From positions 62,001 to 126,000 of the forward strand of contig NZ_FOWW01000004.1 in NCBI RefSeq assembly GCF_900115565.1: a stretch of DNA of 64,000 nucleotides, given 5' to 3'. Numbering within the stretch: the first letter of the stretch is position 1; each line of letters opens with the position of its first letter. This document shows, piece by piece, positions 20,042 to 28,647 of the stretch. This DNA comes from Amycolatopsis arida (GTDB lineage Bacteria; Actinomycetota; Actinomycetes; Mycobacteriales; Pseudonocardiaceae). The notes beneath the pieces are model-generated. The model saw only the letters and a list, made by a program, of their open reading frames with translations. It searched no databases and was not told the origin of the DNA. The position numbers and the translations under genes are program-made.

Positions 20042-23000
20042 ATGACACGCATGAGACTCTTGCCGAGGGTGGGCGCCGTCGTCCTCGGCGCGCTGGTCGC
20101 GATCGGGCTCGCCCCGGCGTCCGCGTCGGCCCATCCCGGCCACGAGCACGACCCGGAGTTCCGCGCCCTGCTGTTCACCAAGACCGCGGGCTACCGGCAC
20201 GACTCCATCCCCGCCGGCGTCGCCATGTTCGAGCAGTTGGCGGCCGAGCACCACTTCGAGCTGGACCACACCGAGGACTCCGCGGTCTTCACCGACGCGA
20301 CACTGGCCACCTACGACGTCGTCATCATGTTCCAGACCTCCGGCATGGTCTGGGAGAGCGACGCGCAGCGCCAGGCGATGCGGAACTACGTGGCCGGTGG
20401 TGGCGGTGTCGCGGCCATCCACAACGCCACCGACATGGGCATTGAGTCGGAGTTCCCCTGGTGGGACGAGCTGGTCAACGCTGGTGCGCACATGCCGTCG
20501 CACTCGCCGGGCGTGCTGCGCGGCACCGCGAAGGTCGCCGACCCGAACCACCCCTCCACGGCCGGGCTGCCGGACCGCTGGGAGCGCGACGAGGAGTGGT
20601 ACAACTTCGACCACAGCATTCGCGGCAAGGCGCACGTCCTGGTCACCGCGGACGAGTCGACCTACAACCCCGGCCCCGACGCGATGGGTGCCGACCACCC
20701 GATCTCGTGGTGCCGCACGGTGGGCACCGCGCGGGTGTGGGCGACCGCGATGGGTCACCCCACCGCGGCCTTCTCCGAGCCGCTGTTCATCGAGCACCTG
20801 CTCGGCGGGGTCCGCACCGCCGCCGGGGTCGCGCCCGCCGACTGCGCGGCCACGGTGGACAGCTCGTTCGAGAAGATCGCGTTGGACAGCGACACCAAGG
20901 CGCCCACCGCGTTGGACGTCGCGCCGGACGGCCGGGTCTTCTACACCGAGATCCTCGGCCACGTGAAGGTGTTCGACCCAACCACCGACAGCTACTCGGT
21001 CGCGCTCGACATCCCGGTGTACTCCGGCGGTGAGGACGGCGTCGTGGGCATCACCCTCGACCCGGCTTTCGCCGAGAACAACTGGCTCTACCTGTACTAC
21101 TCACCGCCGGGCACCGAGGAGATCAACCGGGTCTCCCGGTTCACCGTGCGGGACAACACCATCGACGCCAGCACGGAGACCGTGTTGCTGGAGATCCCGG
21201 CGTCCCGGCGCGAGGAGCCCGGGCACACCGGTGGCTACCTGACCTTCGGGCCCGGCGGCAACCTCTACATCGGCGTCGGCGACGACACCAACCCGTTCCA
21301 CTCCAGCGGGTACAGCCCGATCGACGAGCGACCGGGCCGGGACCTGTTCGACGCGCAGAAGACCTCGGCGAACACCAACGACCTGCGTGGCAAGATCCTG
21401 CGGATCCACCCGGAGGCCGACGGTGGCTACTCGATCCCCGAGGGGAACATGTTCGCCCCGGGCATCGAGAAGACCCGCCCGGAGATCTACGCAATGGGCT
21501 TCCGCAACCCGTTCCGGTTCAGTGTGGACACCGACGGCACGGTCTACGTGGCCGACTACGGGCCGGACGCCGGCAGCGCCGACCCGAACCGCGGGCCGGA
21601 CGGCAAGGTCGAGTGGAACATCATTCGTGAGCCGGGCTTCTACGGCTGGCCGTACTGCGTGGCCGACAACATCCCGTACAACGACTACGACTTCGCCACC
21701 GGTACCTCCGGCGCCAAGTTCGACTGCGCCAACCCGATCAACGACTCGCCGAACAACACCGGGCTGCGCGAGCTGCCGGCGGCGAAGGCGGCGGAGATGT
21801 GGTACGGCTATGGGCCCTCCGCGGAGTTCCCGATTCTGGGCACCGGTGGCTCCGCGCCGATGGGCGGTCCGGTGTACCGCTACGACCCCGAGCTCGACTC
21901 GGAGGTGAAGTTCCCGGCCTACTACGACGGCAAGCCGTTCTTCTCCGAGTGGGCCCGCAACCGGATCTTCTCCTTCAACCTCGACGACGAGGGCTCGCTG
22001 CTGTCCATCGACCCGTGGTTGGACAGCGTGGAGACCCTCGCGCCGATGGACATGCGGTTCGGCCCGGACGGGGCGATGTACCTACTCGAGTGGGGCGGCG
22101 GCTTCGGAAGGGACCACCCCGACTCCGGGCTCTACCGGATCGAGTACAACCAGGGCAACCGCCAGCCCGTGGTGAAGGTGAGCGCCCGCCCGCTGTCCGG
22201 GCAGGCCCCGCTGGAGGTGACGTTCTCCAGCGCGGGGTCGAACGACCCGGAGGGCACCAAGGTGAGCTACGCGTGGGACTTCGGCGACGGCACCACGTCG
22301 ACCGAGCCCGACCCGGTGCACGTCTACACCCGCAACGGGCAGTACAACGCGCAGCTCGTGGTCACCGACGAGACCGGCAAGACCGGAGCGGCCAACGTGA
22401 CCGTCACCGTGGGCAACACGGCACCGGAGGTCGAGCTGGTCTCGCCGGTCGACGGCGGGTTCTTCGACTTCGGCGACACGGTGCCGTTCGACGTGCGGGT
22501 CACCGACCCCGAGGACGGTGAGATCGACTGCTCGCGGGTGGTGGTGCAACCCGCGCTGGGCCACGACCAGCACGCCCACCCGCTGGACCCGATCAACGCC
22601 TGCACAGGTCGGTTCCAGACCATCGTGGACGACGGGCACGCCGGGGCGAACATCTTCTACTCGGTGGACGCCAGCTACACCGACCGCGGTGGCGACGGCG
22701 CTCCGGCGCTGGTCGGTCGGGACATGGCGGTGCTGCAGCCGAAGCACAAGCAGGCCGAGTACTTCACCCGCTCGATGGGCATCCGCGTGGTGTCGCAGAG
22801 CGGCGCGGAGAACGGCCAGCGCATCGGCGACATCACCGACGGCGACTGGATCGCGTTCGACCCGGTCAACTTCACCGGCATCGACCAGGTCTCGCTCCGA
22901 GCCTCCGCGCCGGACGGCCGGGGTGGGTCGGTGGAGTTGCGGGCCGGGGCGACCGACGGGCCGCTGGTGGCCACCGTGCCGGTGCCGAGCACCGGCGGGT

Positions 23001-23659
23001 GGAACAACTACGTCCAGCTGCCCCCGGTGGACATCACCGACCCCGGCGGCACGACGGAGCTGTTCGTGGTGTTCCGTGGGGCGATGGCCAGCCCGTTCGA
23101 CCTCGACTCGCTGACCTTCGTCGGCCGCGGTGTCGCGGTGGGTGACGAGCAGCCGCCCGCCGTCGAGGTGTCCGGTGTGGACGACGGTGCCAGCCACGGT
23201 GACTCCGTGGACCTCACGCTGGGCTGGACGGCCACGGACGACGAGTCCGGGGTCGCCGGCACCGAGGCCATGCTGGACGGCGCGCCGGTGGACAACGGTG
23301 CGGTGGTCCCGCTGCACGCCCTGGCGCTCGGCCCGCACGAGCTCGTGGTCACCGCGACCGACGGGGCGGGCAACGTCGCCGAGCGGAAGGTCACGTTCAC
23401 CGTGACGACGTCGCTGGCCGACGTGCGGGCACTGGTCGACCGGTTCTCCGGGGAGGGCCGGATCGACCGGGTCACCACGGTCCGGTTGCGGTCGGCGCTG
23501 TTCGCGGCGACCACGCTCACCTCGGCCGGCGTGACCCATGGCGCGATCAGGGCCATGGAGCTGTTCGCCGACACCGCCCGCCGCCACGTGCGTGACGAGC
23601 AGGCGCGGGAGGTACTGGTCCGGGACGCCGAGGCACTCGTGGCGGAGTGGCGCGGCTGA
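20042..23659 (+). CDS. secreted ThuA / PQQ-type sugar dehydrogenase / PKD / CBM6 / FIMAH protein
   Basis: 1205 residues with a signal peptide ending near PASASA. Domain order, approximate residues: ThuA-like (39-270; FTKTAGYRHDSI, GMVWESDAQRQA); glucose/sorbosone dehydrogenase beta-propeller (276-697; YTEILGHVKVFDP, MGFRNPFRFSVD, VADYGPDAG); PKD (712-790; YAWDFGDGTTS); a bridging region; CBM6-like (905-1028; ITDGDWIAFDPVNFTG); Ig-like bacterial domain (1040-1120); and FIMAH-type C-terminus (1123-1205). The gene lies 69 nt after the epimerase with GAGG 5 nt before the ATG. It may oxidise or bind a glycan at the surface and feed the importer. The dehydrogenase cofactor cannot be settled by eye. 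Confidence 0.88.
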   Translation: MTRMRLLPRVGAVVLGALVAIGLAPASASAHPGHEHDPEFRALLFTKTAGYRHDSIPAGVAMFEQLAAEHHFELDHTEDSAVFTDATLATYDVVIMFQTSGMVWESDAQRQAMRNYVAGGGGVAAIHNATDMGIESEFPWWDELVNAGAHMPSHSPGVLRGTAKVADPNHPSTAGLPDRWERDEEWYNFDHSIRGKAHVLVTADESTYNPGPDAMGADHPISWCRTVGTARVWATAMGHPTAAFSEPLFIEHLLGGVRTAAGVAPADCAATVDSSFEKIALDSDTKAPTALDVAPDGRVFYTEILGHVKVFDPTTDSYSVALDIPVYSGGEDGVVGITLDPAFAENNWLYLYYSPPGTEEINRVSRFTVRDNTIDASTETVLLEIPASRREEPGHTGGYLTFGPGGNLYIGVGDDTNPFHSSGYSPIDERPGRDLFDAQKTSANTNDLRGKILRIHPEADGGYSIPEGNMFAPGIEKTRPEIYAMGFRNPFRFSVDTDGTVYVADYGPDAGSADPNRGPDGKVEWNIIREPGFYGWPYCVADNIPYNDYDFATGTSGAKFDCANPINDSPNNTGLRELPAAKAAEMWYGYGPSAEFPILGTGGSAPMGGPVYRYDPELDSEVKFPAYYDGKPFFSEWARNRIFSFNLDDEGSLLSIDPWLDSVETLAPMDMRFGPDGAMYLLEWGGGFGRDHPDSGLYRIEYNQGNRQPVVKVSARPLSGQAPLEVTFSSAGSNDPEGTKVSYAWDFGDGTTSTEPDPVHVYTRNGQYNAQLVVTDETGKTGAANVTVTVGNTAPEVELVSPVDGGFFDFGDTVPFDVRVTDPEDGEIDCSRVVVQPALGHDQHAHPLDPINACTGRFQTIVDDGHAGANIFYSVDASYTDRGGDGAPALVGRDMAVLQPKHKQAEYFTRSMGIRVVSQSGAENGQRIGDITDGDWIAFDPVNFTGIDQVSLRASAPDGRGGSVELRAGATDGPLVATVPVPSTGGWNNYVQLPPVDITDPGGTTELFVVFRGAMASPFDLDSLTFVGRGVAVGDEQPPAVEVSGVDDGASHGDSVDLTLGWTATDDESGVAGTEAMLDGAPVDNGAVVPLHALALGPHELVVTATDGAGNVAERKVTFTVTTSLADVRALVDRFSGEGRIDRVTTVRLRSALFAATTLTSAGVTHGAIRAMELFADTARRHVRDEQAREVLVRDAEALVAEWRG

Positions 23660-24345
23660 TGGGATCACCCAGGACGCGAGGTCGGATGCCGGGCCGATCC
23701 TCGCACCGGCCGGCGCCTCGGCGGACTCGTCCGCCGGGGCGCCGGCTCCCCGGTGTCCGTGCGCGGGTCGGGCTGGCGGCGGGCGTGACGCTCGCCGTGC
23801 TGGCCGTGGTGCTGCTGCCCGACCTGCTCGGCGGTGGCGACCCCCGGCAGGACCGGGTCGCCGAGCTGCGGGCCGCCGAGCGGGCCCGGGACGCCGAGCT
23901 GACCAGGGAGCTGGTCGGGCTCGCCGAGGCCGCGCGGGCCAAGGTGGTGCCGGTGCTCGGCGGGCTCGACGAGCCCGCCGCCTCGACCGACCGGGTGGCC
24001 GAGTGGCGGGCCGCGGTGGACGCGGCGGCGGAGCGCTTCGCCGCCCGACCGTCCGGCGGCACGGCCGTCAACCTGGCCCGCTCCGGGCTGGCCGGGGCGA
24101 TCACCACGCTCGGCAGGGCGGTCGAGGTGTACGAGCTGGCCTCGACAACTGGCGAGACCGCCGACGAGGCGGGGGAGCGGTCGCGGGCACTCGCCCGGTC
24201 GTTGCGCGACGACGCCGTGGTGGCGTGGTCGGTGGCGGCGAACCAGCTCGACGTGGCCGGCATCGAGGCCGGGATCGGGCACGTGCACGTGTTCCTGCCG
24301 CCGCGCGGGCTGCCGGGCGAGCTCACCGAGCACGGCCAGGGCTGA
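23659..24345 (+). CDS. hypothetical membrane-anchored helical protein
   Basis: 228 residues. The ATG at 23659 overlaps the last base of the preceding stop (TGATG), so it is probably translated with the ThuA fusion gene. A basic, Pro-rich N-terminus precedes one TM segment (RARVGLAAGVTLAVLAVVLLPDLL), then an Ala/Glu/Arg-rich, largely helical extracytoplasmic domain. There are no Cys residues and no recognised family. Placement suggests a role with the surface sugar system, but this is only context. Confidence 0.6.
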   Translation: MGSPRTRGRMPGRSSHRPAPRRTRPPGRRLPGVRARVGLAAGVTLAVLAVVLLPDLLGGGDPRQDRVAELRAAERARDAELTRELVGLAEAARAKVVPVLGGLDEPAASTDRVAEWRAAVDAAAERFAARPSGGTAVNLARSGLAGAITTLGRAVEVYELASTTGETADEAGERSRALARSLRDDAVVAWSVAANQLDVAGIEAGIGHVHVFLPPRGLPGELTEHGQG

Positions 24346-24371
24346 GACTCCCGGCGGCTGACTCCCGGCGG

Positions 24372-24983
24372 CTAGTCCAGTGTCGCCAGGCCGCGGGCCG
24401 CGAGGTCCGCGGCCCGGCGGGCGGCGGCGAGCGTCTCCCGCGCCGAGGCGCCGTCGTCCAGCGCGGTCAGCGCGGCGGCCTGCATCGCGCCGAACAGCGC
24501 GCCCACGGCGGCCGCGGCGGTCACCGGGTCCAGCTTGTCCGGGTAGGCGCGGCACAGGGCGCCGGCCAGCCGCCGTTGCGCGTCCTGTAGCAGCTGCAGC
24601 GACCGGGCCCGCAGCTCCGGCACGGTGGTGATCAGCCGGATCCGGATCGGGTCCAGCGAGAGGAAGCTCTGCTCGTCCATCACGGCCGCGGGATCGAGCA
24701 CCCGCTCGACCACATGCCCGAGCAGCGCGGCCGGCCGCTCGCCGGCGCGCCGCGTGCGGACCACCGCGAGCATCTGCTCGATCCGGTCCTCGCGGAACGC
24801 GAAGAGTACCTCCTCCTTGCCGCCGACGTGGTTGAACAGGGTCTTCGTCGACACCCCCGCCTCCGCGGCGATCTCGGCGACCGTCGTGCGGTGATAGCCC
24901 TTCGTGGCGAACAGCCGCAGCGCGGCGGCGAACAGCGCCTGCCGGGTCTGCTGCTTCTTGCGCTCCCGCAACCCCGTGGACAT
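24372..24983 (-). CDS. TetR-family repressor divergent from a P450
   Basis: 203 residues. The N-terminal HTH is complete (TRQALFAAALRLFATKGYHRTTVAEIAAEAGVSTKTLFNHVGGKEEVLFAF, residues ~14-62), and a ligand-binding helical domain follows. It is divergent from a cytochrome P450 with 102 nt between starts, where a 15-bp palindrome lies. It most likely represses the P450 and itself, and its inducer may be a P450 substrate. A 14-bp tandem duplication (GACTCCCGGCGGCT twice, 24346-24373) ends at its stop codon. Confidence 0.9.
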   Translation of the reverse strand: MSTGLRERKKQQTRQALFAAALRLFATKGYHRTTVAEIAAEAGVSTKTLFNHVGGKEEVLFAFREDRIEQMLAVVRTRRAGERPAALLGHVVERVLDPAAVMDEQSFLSLDPIRIRLITTVPELRARSLQLLQDAQRRLAGALCRAYPDKLDPVTAAAAVGALFGAMQAAALTALDDGASARETLAAARRAADLAARGLATLD

Positions 24984-25007
24984 CGGCTCAGCCTAACCCC
25001 GAGAAAG

Positions 25008-25022
25008 TTACAGCAGTTGTAA
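25008..25022. promoter_or_regulatory. palindromic TetR operator candidate
   Basis: TTACAGCAGTTGTAA has perfect 5-bp arms (TTACA/TGTAA) and further partial symmetry inside. It lies in the 102-nt gap between the divergent TetR and P450 genes, 25 nt from the TetR start. It is the most symmetric element in the gap and sits in AT-rich DNA. Confidence 0.6.
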
Positions 25023-25085
25023 ACTGGATGAAGATAGTGTTTGATAGTTAGTGTCAGTTCTGCTGTCGACGCGAAGGGGTCCGCG

Positions 25086-26273
25086 ATGGCCGACGTCCTC
25101 CCCACCACCCGGCACCACCCGTTCGACCCGCCCGCGGGGCTCGCCGCGCTGGGTGACCGCGACACGCCGCACCGGTTGCGCTTCGCCGACGGCCACGAGG
25201 GCTGGCTGGTCACCTCCTACGCGCTGGCCAGGGCGGTGCTGGCCGATCCCCGGTTCAGCGCACGATCGGAGCTGCGCCACAGCCCGGTGCGCCGGCCTCG
25301 GGCGGACGACCTCGGTCCGGGTGGGCGTACCCCGCCGGGCTTCTTCATCGGGATGGACCCGCCCGAGCACACCCGCTTCCGGCGGCTGCTGGCCGGGGAG
25401 TTCACGGTGCGCCGGATGGACCGGCTGCGCCCGCGGATCGAGGCGATCGTCGGCGAACGGCTCGACGCCATGGCCGCCGCCGGCCCACCGGTCGACCTGG
25501 TGCCGGAGTTCGCGCTGCCGGTGCCGTCACTGGTGATCTGCGAGCTGCTCGGCGTGCCCTACGCCGACCGGGACCGGTTCCAGCGGGACAGCGCGGCGCT
25601 GCTGCGGCTGGACGTGACCGACGAGGTGGCGACCGCCGCGGTGCGTGGTCTGCGGGAGTACCTGCGGGACCTGGTGCGCCGGCTGCGCGCCGAGCCGGGT
25701 GAGGACCTGCTGAGCGCGCTGGCCGCGGGGGACCGGTTGACCGAGGACGAGCTGGTGGGTATCGCGTTCCTGCTGCTGGTGGCCGGCCACGAGACCACCG
25801 CGAACATGCTGGCGCTGGGTACCTTCGCGGCGCTGGGCGAGCCCGACCTCCTGGCGGCGTTCCGGGGTTCGGCCGAGGATGTCGCGGCGGCCGTGGAGGA
25901 GCTGCTGCGCTACCTGTCGATCGTCCACTTCGGGGTGAGCCGCACCGCGAAGGAGGACGTCGAGCTGGCCGGACAGCGGATCCGGGCGGGGGAGTGCGTA
26001 CTGGCCTGGCTTCCGGCGGCCAACCGGGACCCGGAGCGGTTCCCCGACCCCGACCGCCCCGAGCCCGCCAGGGCCGGCGCCGGGCACCTGGCCTTCGGGC
26101 ACGGCGTGCACCAGTGCCTCGGCCAGCAGCTCGCCCGGATGGAGCTGCGGATCGGGTTCACCGCGCTGTTCGCCCGCTTCCCGGGGCTGCGGCTCGCCGT
26201 GCCGGCCGAGGAGGTGCCGTTACGGCACGACATGGGCGTCTACGGCGTGCACCGGCTGCCGGTCACCTGGTGA
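25086..26273 (+). CDS. cytochrome P450
   Basis: 395 residues from the ATG at 25086, the standard size of soluble bacterial P450s. The I-helix motif AGHETT is at residues 233-238, the K-helix ELLR triad is present, and the heme loop FGHGVHQCLGQQLAR carries the thiolate ligand Cys344. FFIGMDPPEHTRFRR and the overall pattern resemble the CYP105/CYP107-like group, though I cannot assign a subfamily. It needs a ferredoxin and reductase, and none is adjacent. Its regulation by the divergent TetR is likely. The 3' end overlaps the convergent methyltransferase by 11 bp. Confidence 0.93.
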   Translation: MADVLPTTRHHPFDPPAGLAALGDRDTPHRLRFADGHEGWLVTSYALARAVLADPRFSARSELRHSPVRRPRADDLGPGGRTPPGFFIGMDPPEHTRFRRLLAGEFTVRRMDRLRPRIEAIVGERLDAMAAAGPPVDLVPEFALPVPSLVICELLGVPYADRDRFQRDSAALLRLDVTDEVATAAVRGLREYLRDLVRRLRAEPGEDLLSALAAGDRLTEDELVGIAFLLLVAGHETTANMLALGTFAALGEPDLLAAFRGSAEDVAAAVEELLRYLSIVHFGVSRTAKEDVELAGQRIRAGECVLAWLPAANRDPERFPDPDRPEPARAGAGHLAFGHGVHQCLGQQLARMELRIGFTALFARFPGLRLAVPAEEVPLRHDMGVYGVHRLPVTW

Positions 26274-26886
26274 GCTCGGGTTCGCGGTAGGTGAGCAGGT
26301 AGCGCCAGAACGGCAGCACCCGCACCCGCCGGCCGGGCAGCAGCCGGGCCGACTCGCGGCGAATCTCGGCCATGGTCATGGTCGTGTCGCGGATCGGCGG
26401 GTGCGGCAGCGGGTCCGGGCCGCCGTTCAGCCGCTCGCCGGCGGCGACGACGGCCCTGGCGGCGAGGTTGACCGGCATGGCGGCGATCCAGGTGGTCCAG
26501 TCGCCGGCGGTGCTCGGCCTGCCGAGGCCGAGCACGGCCAGCACACCGCCGGGCGCCAGCACCGTGCGGAGCGCGGCCACGGTCGCGAACGGCATGTGGT
26601 GCAGCGCGGCGAGGCAGGAGACGACGTCGTACCGGCCGGCCGGGAGCTCGGCGCGGGACACGTCCTGGACCCGGTAGCGAATGGTGCCGGGGCCCGGCGA
26701 GCCGAGCGCGCGGGCGGCCTCGACCATGTCCGGCGCCACGTCCAGCGCGTCCACGGTCAGGCCCGTGGCGGCGAGCCGGCGGGCGAACCGGCCGGTGCCG
26801 CACCCGACGTCGAGCGCGGTGCGCGCGTGCCGGGGAACCTGGCGCAGCAGGAGCGGGTGGTAGTGGTCGTTGTGGTCGAAGGGCAC
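26263..26886 (-). CDS. class I SAM-dependent methyltransferase
   Basis: 207 residues from the GTG at 26886 (MPFDHNDHYHPLLLRQVP); no ATG or GTG occurs in the next 15 upstream codons. Motif I is LDVGCGTGRFARRL, followed by VDALDVAPDMVEAAR and the post-motif YDVVSCLAALHHMPF. This is a small-molecule Methyltransf_11 type; the substrate is unknown. It is convergent with and overlaps the P450 gene, the two stop codons forming the palindrome TCACCTGGTGA. Tandem 80-bp repeats lie upstream of it. Confidence 0.85.
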   Translation of the reverse strand: MPFDHNDHYHPLLLRQVPRHARTALDVGCGTGRFARRLAATGLTVDALDVAPDMVEAARALGSPGPGTIRYRVQDVSRAELPAGRYDVVSCLAALHHMPFATVAALRTVLAPGGVLAVLGLGRPSTAGDWTTWIAAMPVNLAARAVVAAGERLNGGPDPLPHPPIRDTTMTMAEIRRESARLLPGRRVRVLPFWRYLLTYREPELTR

Positions 26887-26941
26887 ACGGCAACGGTGCC
26901 AGAACGGGCGGACGTAGACTCGCGGCGGGACGAACAGCGCG

Positions 26942-27099
26942 ACGCCGTGCGACGACTGCCGAGCATCGACCGAGCCCCGGCGAGGGAGGAGCGGAGGCGG
27001 AAGGAGCGCGGCCCAGAGAACACGCCGTGCGACGACTGCCGAGCATCGACCGAGCCCCGGCGAGGGAGGAGCGGAGGCGGGAGGAGCGCGGCCCAGAGA
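26942..27099 (+). repeat. 80-bp tandem duplication between methyltransferase and folC
   Basis: Positions 26942-27019 and 27022-27099 match with one substitution (A at 27001, G at 27081) at a period of 80 bp. The unit contains AGGGAGGAGCGGAGGCGG. It occupies the divergent region from which folC and the methyltransferase should be transcribed, so it may alter promoters or simply be a repeat-family element. Confidence 0.85.
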
Positions 27100-27126
27100 C
27101 ACGGAGCACGATTGCCCCGAGGTGAC

Positions 27127-28647
27127 ATGGGCTCTTCCGGCGATCCATCCGGTGCGGAGCCGGCCGGGTCGGACAACGCCGAGTACCCGGCCGAACTGTC
27201 CAGTGGCGACAACTTCGTCGCGGGCCCGCTGCCCGACGACCCGGCCGAGGCCGGCGCCGCCGAGGTCGACGAGGCGGAGCGGGTGGAGCGCGGGCGCCGC
27301 GAGCTGCTGGTGGTCGAGGCCGAGCTGAACCAGCGGTGGCCGGAGACGAAGGTGGCGCCGTCGCTCGACCGCGTCGCCACGTTGCTCGACCTGCTGGGCA
27401 ACCCGCACCGCGGCTACCCGGTGCTGCACGTCGCCGGCACCAACGGCAAGTCGTCGACCGCGCGGATGATCGAGGCGCTGCTGACCAGGATGGGGCTGCG
27501 TGTCGGCCGGTACACCAGCCCGCACCTGCAGCTGGTGACCGAGCGAATCAGCGTGGACGGCGCGCCGATCCCGGAGTGGAAGTACGTCGAGACCTATCGC
27601 GACATCGCCCCCTTCGTGTCCATGGTGGACAGTGCGACGGGGGCGGACGGTCCGGCGATGACCAAGTTCGAGGTGCTCACCGGGATGGCGTTCGCGGCGT
27701 TCGCGGACGCCCCGGTGGAGGCCGCGGTGCTCGAGGTGGGCATGGGCGGTCGGTGGGACGCGACCAACGTCGCCGACGCCCAGGTGGCCGCGATCACCCC
27801 GATCGGGCTCGACCACGTCGAGTACCTGGGCGGCGACCTCGCCGGCATCGCGCGGGAGAAGGCCGGGGTGATCAAACCCGGCGCGGTCGCGCTGTTGGCC
27901 GAGCAGGACCCCGTGGCCGAGCGGGCGTTGCTGGAGCGCGCGGTGGAGGTGGACGCGGTCGTGGCCAGGGCGGGCAGCGAGTTCGGCGTGCTCGACCGGC
28001 AGATCGCGGTCGGCGGGCAGCTGCTGCGGCTGCAGGGACTCGGCGGGGTGTACGACGAGGTGTTCCTGCCACTGCACGGCGCGCACCAGGCGGGCAACGC
28101 GGCGCTGGCGCTGGCCACGGTGGAGGCGTTCTTCGGGGCCGGCAAGGACCGGCAGCTGGTGGTCGACGCCGTGCGGGAGGCGTTCGCGGAGGTGCGGACG
28201 CCGGGCCGGCTGGAGCGGGTGCGCGCGGCGCCGGCGGTGCTGCTCGACGCCGCGCACAACCCGCACGGCGCGGCGGCCCTCGCCGCGACGGTCCGCGAGG
28301 AGTTCGCCTTCCGGCGGCTGGCGGCCGTGGTCGGGGTGATGGCGGACAAGGACGCCCGCGGGATCCTCGAGGCGCTCGAGCCGGTGGTGTCGGACGTGGT
28401 GGTGACCCGGAACTCCTCGCCGCGGGCGATGCCGCTGGACGAGCTGGCGGCGTTGGCCGCCTCGGTGTTCGGGGAGGAGCGGGTGGCCGCCGAGCCGACC
28501 ATCGACGCGGCCGTGGAGACCGCGATCGGCCTGGTCGAGCAGACCGACGACCCGGAGGAGCCGCTCGCCGGCGGCGGAGTGCTGGTCACCGGCTCGGTCG
28601 TGACGGCGGGCGAGGCCCGCACCCTCTTCGGCAAGGAGCCCGAGTGA
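27127..28647 (+). CDS. folC: folylpolyglutamate synthase / dihydrofolate synthase
   Basis: 506 residues from the ATG at 27127. After an acidic N-terminal extension of ~55 residues, unusual in length but common in actinobacteria, the Mur-ligase-like core appears: VLHVAGTNGKSSTARMIEAL (P-loop), RYTSPHLQLVTERI, EVGMGGRWDATNV and LLDAAHNPHGAAAL. It adds glutamate to dihydropteroate and folates in the cytoplasm. Its TGA overlaps the ATG of the DUF4233 gene, the same pairing as Rv2447c/Rv2446c in M. tuberculosis. The Shine-Dalgarno sequence is too close (AGGTGA directly before ATG) to be convincing. Confidence 0.95.
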   Translation: MGSSGDPSGAEPAGSDNAEYPAELSSGDNFVAGPLPDDPAEAGAAEVDEAERVERGRRELLVVEAELNQRWPETKVAPSLDRVATLLDLLGNPHRGYPVLHVAGTNGKSSTARMIEALLTRMGLRVGRYTSPHLQLVTERISVDGAPIPEWKYVETYRDIAPFVSMVDSATGADGPAMTKFEVLTGMAFAAFADAPVEAAVLEVGMGGRWDATNVADAQVAAITPIGLDHVEYLGGDLAGIAREKAGVIKPGAVALLAEQDPVAERALLERAVEVDAVVARAGSEFGVLDRQIAVGGQLLRLQGLGGVYDEVFLPLHGAHQAGNAALALATVEAFFGAGKDRQLVVDAVREAFAEVRTPGRLERVRAAPAVLLDAAHNPHGAAALAATVREEFAFRRLAAVVGVMADKDARGILEALEPVVSDVVVTRNSSPRAMPLDELAALAASVFGEERVAAEPTIDAAVETAIGLVEQTDDPEEPLAGGGVLVTGSVVTAGEARTLFGKEPE

